A stretch of DNA of 64,000 bases. Source: Tahibacter soli. Lineage in GTDB: Bacteria; Pseudomonadota; Gammaproteobacteria; Xanthomonadales; Rhodanobacteraceae. The notes under the pieces are model-generated. The model was not told the DNA's origin. It worked only from the letters and a program-made list of their open reading frames with translations, and searched no databases. Location: positions 186,001-250,000 of the forward strand of contig NZ_JAOVZO020000019.1 of NCBI RefSeq assembly GCF_025717065.2. The letters are read 5' to 3'. Positions within the stretch are counted from its first letter, which is position 1. The number at the start of each line of letters is the position of its first letter. The translations under genes were made by a program, and so were the position numbers. Of this stretch, positions 1 to 7,651 are shown one piece after another.

Positions 1-821
1 TGGTCGGCGGCGCCGGCGAATACAACGGCTGGGTCGGCGCGACGTCGGCGCAGAACCGCGCCGCGTTCGTGCAGAACCTCGTCGCGGCCGCGGTCGAATA
101 CGGCTTCGACGGCTTCGACATCGACTGGGAGCCGCTGCTCGCGTCCGATGTGCCGAACCTCGTCGCGCTCCTGCAGGACCTGCGCGCGGCGGCAGGCCCC
201 GGGCTGATCCTGACGATGCCGGTCGGCTGGATCAACGCGAACTTCGACGACGTGCCCGAGCCCCTGTTCGGCCAGATCGCCTCGCATCTGGACCAGTTCA
301 ACGTGATGACCTACGACATGGCCGGCGCGTGGGACGGCTGGCAGAGCTGGCACGCGTCGGCGCTGACCGGCGCCGGCGGCAACACGCCCAGTTCGGTCGA
401 GACGAGCGTCGACTTCTATCGCCGCAGCGGCGTGCGCCGGAGCAAGCTCGGCATCGGCATTCCGTTCTACGGCAACTGCTGGCGCGGCGTCACGCAGCCG
501 CGGCAGTTCGGCGGCACGTTCGTGACCAGCGACAACGTCATGAGCTATCGCAACATCGTCGAGGGCTACTACAGTCCCGGCCTGCGCACGTGGGATGCCG
601 ACGCGCAGGCGCCGTACCTCGGTTCGGCCGCGCCGATCGGCGCGCAGCAGTGCAATTTCATCTCCTACGACGACGCGCAGTCGATCGCCGCGAAGGGCGC
701 GTTCGCGCGTGCCAACGGCCTCGGCGGAACGATCGTCTGGACGCTCTCCCAGGGCTATCTGCCGAGCCTTCCGGCCGGCCAGCGCGACCCGCTCGTGCAG
801 GCGATCAAGACCGCATTTTGA
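1..821 (+). CDS. Glycoside hydrolase family 18 protein (5' partial)
   Basis: The reading frame is open from position 3, so the true start lies left of the window. Near the left edge VGGAGEYNGW resembles the conserved GH18 'SxGG' strand, and residues around positions 105-130 read FDGFDIDWE, the DxxDxDxE active-site signature whose last Glu is the catalytic acid. Further down, the MTYDMAGAW segment fits the barrel strand that supplies the substrate-binding Tyr/Asp. Family members hydrolyse chitin or related beta-1,4-GlcNAc polymers and are usually secreted; any signal peptide is off the window. The C-terminus (PLVQAIKTAF) is a plain end of the barrel with no sorting tail. The family call is firm; the exact substrate is not determinable. 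Confidence 0.9.
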   Translation, partial: VGGAGEYNGWVGATSAQNRAAFVQNLVAAAVEYGFDGFDIDWEPLLASDVPNLVALLQDLRAAAGPGLILTMPVGWINANFDDVPEPLFGQIASHLDQFNVMTYDMAGAWDGWQSWHASALTGAGGNTPSSVETSVDFYRRSGVRRSKLGIGIPFYGNCWRGVTQPRQFGGTFVTSDNVMSYRNIVEGYYSPGLRTWDADAQAPYLGSAAPIGAQQCNFISYDDAQSIAAKGAFARANGLGGTIVWTLSQGYLPSLPAGQRDPLVQAIKTAF

Positions 822-1016
822 CGCGGCCTTCACGCCGCTTCGCCGCGGCGCGAGGAATGTTCGGTTCGCGTGATAGGCGTCGTTACGCAAGCGCGCTTGT
901 AGGGTCGCTTCATGAAACGCAACGTACGCCTCCGCAGTGATATGCTCGGCCCCGCGCCACTGCGGGGTCGGCGCATCAAACGGGGAATTTGAAAGACGGA
1001 AGCTACGGGGGTAGCC

Positions 1017-2231
1017 ATGCTCGTCCGTTTACTCGCTTTTGTGTTTTTTGCCGTTTCTTCACCTGCGTTCGCGGTGATCGGCACGATCGACAACGTGCCC
1101 GGATCGACGCTCCTGTATCCGCATTTCGAGGTGGATACGAGCTCGGCGAACGGGGTCAACACCATCCTGACGCTGCAGAACGCGAGCGCGTCCGCCACGA
1201 TGGTCAACGTCGTGCTGTGGACCGACTACGGCATTCCGACCGAACAGTTCAACGTCTACCTGACCGGCTACGATCAGGAGACGATCGACCTCGGCCTGGT
1301 CTTCCGGCGCGTGCTGCCGCGCACCGGCTCGGCGGGGCAGGACCCTTCCGACACGGTCAGTCCGCACGGTCCGGTCTCGCAGGACATCAACTTCGCCAGC
1401 TGCAACGGCACGCTGCCCGACATCCAGAACGGCAGCATCGTCAGCCGCGACGTCGTCGGCGCGCACAGCGGCAAGCCGTCGAACGACTATTTCGGCGGGC
1501 TGTGCGGCTCGCGCGACCACGGCGACAACATCGCGCGCGGCTACGTGACGATGGACGTGACTAACCAGTGCACGATCCAGACGCCGGCCGCCGCGGGCTA
1601 TTTCGTCAGCGGCGGCGGCGGCGTCGCCGGCAACCGCAACATCCTGTTCGGCGACTACGTGATCGTCAATCCGTCGACCGGCCTCAACATCGCCGACAAC
1701 GCCGTGGCGATCGAGGCCGACGCCTCGAACGCGATCACCGCGAGCGGCGCGAACAAGCAGACGTTCTACGGCCGCTTCCTCGGCTTCGCGGCGACCGACA
1801 ACCGCGAACCGCTGCCGACCGCCTGGGCCGGACGCGCCTCGGCGGGCCGCACCGACGTCGACTACTGGCGCGAACCGGCCGTCGCCACCGCGCCGTTCGC
1901 GTGCGGCAGCGCGCCCGCCGGACTGCCGTCGGGCCAGCGCGGCGTCGCGCTGTTCAACGCTGCGGGTACGCAGACCGGCACGCCGGCCGGCGACCTGTTC
2001 CCGTTCGTGTCCGGTTCGACGACCGGCGCCGCGATCGGCCTGACCGATTCGCTCGGCTGGCTGTTCGCCAACCTCAATCTCGCAGCACCGTCCGGCCCGC
2101 TCGGACTCGTGCGGCAATCGTGGGTGACCTTCCGGCAGACGCCCGGCGCACTGCCGGCGACCGGCGCGAAGTACTCGGTCCCGGGCGTGCAGCTCGGCAA
2201 CGCCGGTACCGGCGACGACCCCACCCCGTAA
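1017..2231 (+). CDS. Secreted protein of unknown function (cassette protein A, copy 1)
   Basis: A 404-aa protein with a clear Sec signal peptide (hydrophobic run LLAFVFFAVSSPAFA, cleavage near residue 19). I do not recognise a named domain. The mature part begins IGTIDNVPGSTLLYPHFEV and contains NVVLWTDYG and an ENREPLPTAW-like block (DNREPLPTAW). The same domain, with the same landmarks, forms the N-terminal half of the next gene and is repeated in the two genes at 6415 and 7652. A GGGGGT ribosome-binding site precedes the ATG. It lies 19 bp before gene B and is probably co-transcribed with it. The C-terminus (GTGDDPTP) has no membrane anchor, so the product is likely periplasmic or released. 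Confidence 0.8.
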   Translation: MLVRLLAFVFFAVSSPAFAVIGTIDNVPGSTLLYPHFEVDTSSANGVNTILTLQNASASATMVNVVLWTDYGIPTEQFNVYLTGYDQETIDLGLVFRRVLPRTGSAGQDPSDTVSPHGPVSQDINFASCNGTLPDIQNGSIVSRDVVGAHSGKPSNDYFGGLCGSRDHGDNIARGYVTMDVTNQCTIQTPAAAGYFVSGGGGVAGNRNILFGDYVIVNPSTGLNIADNAVAIEADASNAITASGANKQTFYGRFLGFAATDNREPLPTAWAGRASAGRTDVDYWREPAVATAPFACGSAPAGLPSGQRGVALFNAAGTQTGTPAGDLFPFVSGSTTGAAIGLTDSLGWLFANLNLAAPSGPLGLVRQSWVTFRQTPGALPATGAKYSVPGVQLGNAGTGDDPTP

Positions 2232-2250
2232 GCCTGCGAGGACGACAGAC

Positions 2251-4869
2251 ATGAAAAAGTCAGCTGCGATCCTCGGTCTCGCCGCCGCCCTGTTCGGCTG
2301 CGTGCAGGCCCAGGCCGCCATCAACACGATCGACAACGTTCCGGCCGCGACGCTCCTGCTGCCGAACTTCGAAATCGGCACCGACCCCGCGAGCCACACG
2401 GTCATCACCGTCGGCAACCGCGCCGCGACCGAAACGCTCGCGCACGTCGTGCTGTGGACCGACCGCGGCGTCCCGTCCGCGAGCTTCGACGTGCGCCTGC
2501 CGGCGCGCGGCGTCAGCGAAATCGACCTCTCGGCGATCTTCACGACCGGCGCGCTGCCGCAGTCGACCGCCGGCGGCTTCGGCACCTGCGCGGGCACGCT
2601 GCCGCCGGCGCCGCTCGACCCCGTCGCGCTGCGCAACGCGCACACGGGCGCCGCCTCGGCGCTGCTCGCCGGCCAGTGCGGCAGCACCACGCACGGCGAC
2701 ACCGTCGCCCGCGGCTACGTGACCATCGACGCCACCAGCGCGTGCACGGCGCTCGTGCCGGGTTCGGCCGGCTACTTCGTCAACGGCGGCACGGGCATCG
2801 CGACGAACGCGAACGTGCTGTGGGGCGAGGTGTCGACGACGCACTCGGGCTTCAACACCTCGACCGGCGACGCGCTCGTCGCGATCGAAGCCGACGGCGC
2901 GAACGCGGCCACCACCGGCGCGTCGTACACGTTCTACGGCCGTCGCATCGGCTCGTCGGCCGACAACCGCGAGCGCCTGCCGGCCGTGCACATCGGCCGC
3001 TACACGATGCAGGACGTGCTGTTCCGCACGTCCGCGCAGGTCTGGCGCGATCCGGGCAACGTCGCGCCGTTCGTCTGCGGCAACCCGCCCGCCGGCCTCG
3101 ACACGCAGCAGGTCATCGCGTTCGACAACCGCGAAGAGCCGTCGGTCTCGCAGTCGGCCGCGATGCTGCCGCTCGCGACGCAGTCGGTCCGCCTCGACGA
3201 CCCGGCGCAGGCCGCCGTGCCGTTCACGCTCGGCTTCATCTACTACCACCTCGACCTCGCCACGGCGGCGCCGCCGTTCGGCAACGCCAACCAGGGCTAC
3301 GTCACGCTGACCTATCGCGCGCTCAGCGGCGAGGAGAGCAAGGCGAGCGGCTGGACCGGCCTCGGCCTGTCGGGCGGCATCCTGCCGATCACCATCGAGC
3401 AGTGTTCCGACGGCATCGACAACGACGGCGACGGGCTGATCGACTTCCCGAACGATCCCGGCTGCGTCGACAGCCACGGCGTCGAAGCGGCACCCTGTTC
3501 CGACGGCATCGACAACGACGGCGACCTGCTGATCGACTACCCGAACGATCCGGAGTGCGGCAGCGCGCACGACATCACCGAAAACGCGATCGTCGCGTGC
3601 GACGACGGCATCGACAACGACGGCGACGGCCTCATCGATTATCCGAACGATCCGCAGTGCAACTTCCAGAACGACAACACGGAAAATTTCGGCCAGTGCG
3701 ACGACGGCATCGACAATGACGGCGACGGCCTGATCGACTTCCCGGCCGACCCGGGCTGCACCAGTCCGAGCGATTCGAGCGAAACCGCACCGGCGTGCTC
3801 CGACGGCGTCGACAACGACGGCGACGGCCTGGTCGACTTCCCGAACGATCCGGGCTGCGCGAACGCGAACAGCAACAACGAGGCGCCGGCCTGCAACGAC
3901 GGCACCGACAACGACGGCGACGGCTTCACCGACTTCCCCGCCGACGTCGGCTGCGCGAGCGCGAGCAGCACGAACGAGTCGCCGGCCTGCAACGACGGCG
4001 TCGACAACGACGGCGACGGCCTGACCGACTTCCCGGCCGACCCCGTATGCGCCTCGCCGTCCGACACGGCCGAGCAGACGCAGTGCTCCGACGGCTTCGA
4101 CAACGACGGCGACGGGCTGATCGACTTCCCGGCCGATCCGGGCTGTACGGCGCTGAACGACACGAGCGAGCAGAACGCGCCGCAGTGCGGCGACGGCATC
4201 GACAACGACGGCAACGGCACGATCGACTTCCCGCAGGACCCGGGCTGCACGACCGCGACCGATGCGTTCGAGGGGCCCGACTGTTCCGACGGCGTCGACA
4301 ACGACCAGGACGGCCTGATCGACGCGCTCGACCCGGGCTGCACGAGCCCGACCGACGTCAACGAGCTGTCGGACGCCGTGACGCGCGCGTGCAACGACGG
4401 CATCGACAACGACGGCGACGGCTTCACCGACTTCCCGGCCGACACGGGCTGCCAGGGCGCGTGGGACGACGTCGAGTTCTCGCCGACGGGCGGCGGTACG
4501 CTGATCACGATCAATCCGGCGACGCTGCCGAACGGCACCGTGAACTTCGCGTATCCGGCGCAGGCGCTCGTCGCCAGCGGCGGCCTCGCGCCGTACACGT
4601 TCGCCGTCACCGCCGGCGCGCTGCCGCCGGGCCTGACGCTGTCGCCGGCCGGCGCCATCACCGGCATCGGTACGGCGGTCGGCACGTTCGGCTTCACCGT
4701 GACCGCGACCGACGCGAACGGCTTCTCCGGCACGCGCAGCTACACGATCAACATCGTGCTCGGCGCGGCGGCGGTACCGGTGCCGGCGCTGTCGACGCTG
4801 ATGCTCGCGCTCTTGACGCTGCTCGTCGCCGGCGCGGCGTGGTTCTTCGGCAACCGTCGCATCGCCTGA
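2251..4869 (+). CDS. Secreted Cys/Asp-repeat protein with Ig-like domain and IPTL-CTERM-like tail (protein B, copy 1)
   Basis: An 872-aa exported protein. Residues 1-24 are a signal peptide; residues about 25-380 are the same unknown domain as the preceding gene; residues 385-743 are 11 tandem repeats of the form CsDGIDNDGDGLIDFPnDPGC; residues about 748-835 form a putative Ig domain (GLAPYTFAVTAGALPPGLTL is typical of the He_PIG family). The last residues are VPVPALST, a hydrophobic helix, then GNRRIA. This matches the IPTL-CTERM class of sorting tail (Pro-containing motif, helix, Arg cluster) that exosortase H-type enzymes recognise. The Asp-rich repeats suggest calcium-stabilised stalks. 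The likely location is the cell surface. Its ligand or function is unknown. Confidence 0.8.
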   Translation: MKKSAAILGLAAALFGCVQAQAAINTIDNVPAATLLLPNFEIGTDPASHTVITVGNRAATETLAHVVLWTDRGVPSASFDVRLPARGVSEIDLSAIFTTGALPQSTAGGFGTCAGTLPPAPLDPVALRNAHTGAASALLAGQCGSTTHGDTVARGYVTIDATSACTALVPGSAGYFVNGGTGIATNANVLWGEVSTTHSGFNTSTGDALVAIEADGANAATTGASYTFYGRRIGSSADNRERLPAVHIGRYTMQDVLFRTSAQVWRDPGNVAPFVCGNPPAGLDTQQVIAFDNREEPSVSQSAAMLPLATQSVRLDDPAQAAVPFTLGFIYYHLDLATAAPPFGNANQGYVTLTYRALSGEESKASGWTGLGLSGGILPITIEQCSDGIDNDGDGLIDFPNDPGCVDSHGVEAAPCSDGIDNDGDLLIDYPNDPECGSAHDITENAIVACDDGIDNDGDGLIDYPNDPQCNFQNDNTENFGQCDDGIDNDGDGLIDFPADPGCTSPSDSSETAPACSDGVDNDGDGLVDFPNDPGCANANSNNEAPACNDGTDNDGDGFTDFPADVGCASASSTNESPACNDGVDNDGDGLTDFPADPVCASPSDTAEQTQCSDGFDNDGDGLIDFPADPGCTALNDTSEQNAPQCGDGIDNDGNGTIDFPQDPGCTTATDAFEGPDCSDGVDNDQDGLIDALDPGCTSPTDVNELSDAVTRACNDGIDNDGDGFTDFPADTGCQGAWDDVEFSPTGGGTLITINPATLPNGTVNFAYPAQALVASGGLAPYTFAVTAGALPPGLTLSPAGAITGIGTAVGTFGFTVTATDANGFSGTRSYTINIVLGAAAVPVPALSTLMLALLTLLVAGAAWFFGNRRIA
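3403..4479 (+). repeat. 11 tandem coding repeats, Cys-bracketed DNDGDG type
   Basis: Eleven units of about 31-36 codons inside gene B copy 1. Each unit starts with Cys, carries a DG.DNDGDG.xD core like thrombospondin type 3 or dockerin calcium loops, then F/Y-P-x-DP-x-C, followed by a variable 10-14 residue linker ending in Glu. One unit (near 4285) has DNDQDG and lacks the FP pair; another has DNDGNG. Confidence 0.85.
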
Positions 4870-4876
4870 CGTAAAG

Positions 4877-4919
4877 CCCTCTCCCCGCAAGCCTGCGGGG
4901 GAGAGGGTTGGGTGAGGGG
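4877..4919. terminator. Hairpin terminator / dispersed intergenic repeat
   Basis: A 13-bp stem (CCCTCTCCCCGCA pairing with TGCGGGGGAGAGGG, one bulged base) follows the stop of gene B by 7 bp. The trailing GGGTGAGGGG matches a hairpin repeat common between genes of GC-rich Proteobacteria. There is no U-tract, so termination strength is uncertain. Confidence 0.6.
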
Positions 4920-5016
4920 GCGAACGCCCCGGTTCTCCAATACAGCAACGCAGCGCGATGCGCTTGTCTCCTCCGCTCTACGGGTCTCCGCAAGAGATCG
5001 CGTTGCAGGTCAGCCC

Positions 5017-6363
5017 GTGCTTTCAACCGCCGCTCGCAACCCTCTTCCCGTTCTCATCCTCGCCGCACTGACTGCGCTCGCATCCGCCTGCGCCACCGCG
5101 CCGAAGAACCCGGCGGCCGTCCGCGCGAAATTCGCGCAGCCGGCCTGCCCCGACGTGCGCATTCCGGCATCGGAAAAATTCACGGCGACGCCGTTCGACA
5201 CCGGCCTGCCGGCCAGCGGCCAATGGCGCGACGGCTTCGATCTCGCCGACATGAACGGCGACGGCATTCTCGACGTCGTGCACGGTCCGCCGCGCAAAGG
5301 CAAACCCCTGCCCGCGATCTTTCTCGGCGACGGCCACGGCCGCTTCGCGTGGTGGTCGCAGGCGCACTTTCCGCCGCTGCCGTTCGACTACGGCGACGCC
5401 AAGACGGGCGACCTCAACGGCGACGGCCGGCGCGACCTCGTCATCGCCTCGCATCTGCGCGGCGTCGTCGCGCTGGTCTCCGAGGGCGACGGCCACTACG
5501 CGCCGTGGGGCGAAGGCCTCGCGTTCGACGTGCCCGAACGCCACGTCGACACGCCGCTGTTCACGTCGCGCAATCTCGCGGTCGTCGACTGGGACGGCGA
5601 CGGCAAGCCCGACATCCTCGCGCTGAACGAGGGCCCGACGCGCTACGCGACCGGCACGCCGGCCCAGGCGCTCGCGCTGTGGGTCAACCGCTACGGCTAC
5701 TGGGATCGTGCGCAGCCGGAAAATCCGTTGCAGACGTTCGGCGATTCGCTCGCGGTGGGCGACGTCGACGGCGACGGGCGTCCCGACGCGCTGCTCGGCA
5801 CGCAGGTGGCAGGCTCGCGCCTCGTGCTGCAGATCGGCGACGCGAAGGGCTATCACTCGCGCGAGCTGCGCTCGCTGCCGCTCGACGCCGCGGTCACCGC
5901 GGTCGCGCTGCACGATTTCGACCGCGACGGCCGCGCCGAGGCGCTCGTCGCGCCGCGCGCCGTCGACGGCAGCCGCTTCTGCATGTCGCTCCATCACGTG
6001 GCGTTCGACGCCGCGGCGGACGAACGCGACCTGCCGCTGTGGGGCGAAGCCTCGCGCGACCCGATCTCGGTCATCGCGACCGGCGACGTCGACCGCGACG
6101 GCCGCGACGACATCGTCGCGGTGCGGCAGGGCGGGCAGATCCTCTTCTTCGCCGGCCGCAAGGGCGGCTTCTCGCACGACCTCGCGCTCGCGCCCGAACC
6201 CGACCTCGTCGACTGCGCGGCATACGACGCCAGGCTCGCCGACCTCGACGGCGACGGCGCGCCCGAGCTTCTCGTCAGCTACGCCGGCGACGACATCGGC
6301 ACCGGCACCAACCGCTGCCGGTCCGGCGGCGGGTTTCGCGCATGGAGGCTCGGCACGCGTTGA
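5017..6363 (+). CDS. FG-GAP/VCBS repeat lipoprotein (protein C, copy 1)
   Basis: I choose the GTG at 5017 (448 aa) because AGG lies about 8 bp upstream and translation then begins at a typical signal peptide (PLPVLILAALTALASAC). The ATG at 4912 would add an implausible tail inside the repeat hairpin. The Cys after ALASA suggests a lipoprotein, though the lipobox is imperfect. The body has repeated D-x-N/D-G-D-G blocks (DMNGDGILDVV, DLNGDGRRDLV, DWDGDGKPDIL, DVDGDGRPDAL, DFDRDGRAEAL, DLDGDGAPELL), the calcium-binding signature of FG-GAP/integrin-type beta-propellers. It is closely related to the protein at 10574. Its role is unknown; a surface-exposed binding propeller is most likely. Confidence 0.75.
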   Translation: MLSTAARNPLPVLILAALTALASACATAPKNPAAVRAKFAQPACPDVRIPASEKFTATPFDTGLPASGQWRDGFDLADMNGDGILDVVHGPPRKGKPLPAIFLGDGHGRFAWWSQAHFPPLPFDYGDAKTGDLNGDGRRDLVIASHLRGVVALVSEGDGHYAPWGEGLAFDVPERHVDTPLFTSRNLAVVDWDGDGKPDILALNEGPTRYATGTPAQALALWVNRYGYWDRAQPENPLQTFGDSLAVGDVDGDGRPDALLGTQVAGSRLVLQIGDAKGYHSRELRSLPLDAAVTAVALHDFDRDGRAEALVAPRAVDGSRFCMSLHHVAFDAAADERDLPLWGEASRDPISVIATGDVDRDGRDDIVAVRQGGQILFFAGRKGGFSHDLALAPEPDLVDCAAYDARLADLDGDGAPELLVSYAGDDIGTGTNRCRSGGGFRAWRLGTR

Positions 6364-6414
6364 TAGTTCGGACGATGTTTTTTCGATAGCAGATTCGGTG
6401 CCCAGGGGAAAAAC

Positions 6415-7641
6415 ATGAAGACCAGAATCCAGCCAGGCCGCCGGCTGGCGGCGGTGCTGCTCGCACTCGCCGCGTCGCCGGCATTCGCCGCGATCGGCAC
6501 GATCGACAACACGCCCGGCGCGACGCTGCTGTATCCGCATTTCGAGGTCGACGCGAACGACGCGAACGGCATCAACACCGTGCTGACGCTGCAGAACTCC
6601 AGCGCGACTGCGATCCTCGCGAACGTCGTGCTGTGGACCGACTACGGCCTGCCGACCGCACACTTCAACGTGTACCTGACCGGCTACGACCAGCAGGCGA
6701 TCGACCTGCGCACGATCTTCCGGCGCGTGCCGCCGCGCACCGCGTCAGACGGACAGGACCCGAACGACACGATCTCGCCGCAGGGCCGGTTCTCGCAGGA
6801 CATCAACTTCGCCAGCTGCAGCGGCCTCCTGCCCGACGCCCCGCTGCCGATCAGCGCGAATCTCGCCGCCGCGCACAGCGGCCAGGCGTCGATCGACTAC
6901 TTCAACGGCCAGTGCGGCGCGCGCAATCTCGGCGACGGCATCGCGCGCGGCTATGTCACGGTCGACACGGTCAACCAGTGCACGACGGCCGTTCCCGGCG
7001 CGCCCGGCTACTTCGTCAACGGCGGCGCCGGCATCGCGACCCACCAGAACGTGATGTACGGCGACTACGTGATCGTCGATCCGGCACGCCGCTCGACGAC
7101 GAGCGAGACGGCCGTGGCGATCGAGGCCGATCCGACCAACCCGCTGACGAGCGGCGGCGCGAACAAGCAGACGTTCTACGGCCGCCTCGTCGGCTTCACC
7201 GCGGCGGACAACCGTGAGCCGCTGCCGACCGCCTGGGCCGGCCGCGCCTCGGCCGGACGCACCGACGTCGACTACTGGCGCGATCCGGGTGTCGCGGTCG
7301 CGCCGTTCGCCTGCGGCGGCGCGCCCGCCGGCCTGCCGGCCGGCCAGAAACACGCGGTGCGCTTCAACGACGCCGGCACGCAGACGGGCGCCGGCGCGGG
7401 AGACCTGTTCCCGTTCGGCGGGGGCACGACGACCGGTTCGGTCCTCGGCGTCGTCGACTCGCTCGGCTGGCTGTTCGTCAACGCCAACCTCACCGCGCCG
7501 AGCGGCCCGCTCGGCTTCGTACGGCAGTCGTGGCTGACGTTCCGGCAGGTGCCGCGCGGCATGGCGCCGGGCGGCGGCACCTACACCGTCCCGGGCATCC
7601 AGCTCGGCAACGCCGCCACCGGCGACGACCCGACTCCGTAA
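6415..7641 (+). CDS. Secreted protein of unknown function (cassette protein A, copy 2)
   Basis: 408 aa, collinear with the 404-aa protein at 1017. It has a signal peptide (LLALAASPAFA), IGTIDNTPGATLLYPHFEV, NVVLWTDYG, NKQTFYGRLVGF, DNREPLPTAWAGRASAGRT and the same C-terminal GDDPTP. Conservation extends to the DNA, for example 1815-1870 against 7227-7281. An AGGGG site precedes the ATG. It is followed after 10 bp by gene B copy 2. Because the whole A-B-C block is repeated, this looks like a segmental duplication and not an independent acquisition. Confidence 0.8.
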   Translation: MKTRIQPGRRLAAVLLALAASPAFAAIGTIDNTPGATLLYPHFEVDANDANGINTVLTLQNSSATAILANVVLWTDYGLPTAHFNVYLTGYDQQAIDLRTIFRRVPPRTASDGQDPNDTISPQGRFSQDINFASCSGLLPDAPLPISANLAAAHSGQASIDYFNGQCGARNLGDGIARGYVTVDTVNQCTTAVPGAPGYFVNGGAGIATHQNVMYGDYVIVDPARRSTTSETAVAIEADPTNPLTSGGANKQTFYGRLVGFTAADNREPLPTAWAGRASAGRTDVDYWRDPGVAVAPFACGGAPAGLPAGQKHAVRFNDAGTQTGAGAGDLFPFGGGTTTGSVLGVVDSLGWLFVNANLTAPSGPLGFVRQSWLTFRQVPRGMAPGGGTYTVPGIQLGNAATGDDPTP

Positions 7642-7651
7642 GGAACCGACG

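Noticed and set aside
3403-4479. Regular spacing suggestive of a CRISPR array
   Set aside because: The period is about 95-110 bp, always a multiple of three, fully in frame with a good protein; units vary by synonymous changes. It is a coding repeat.
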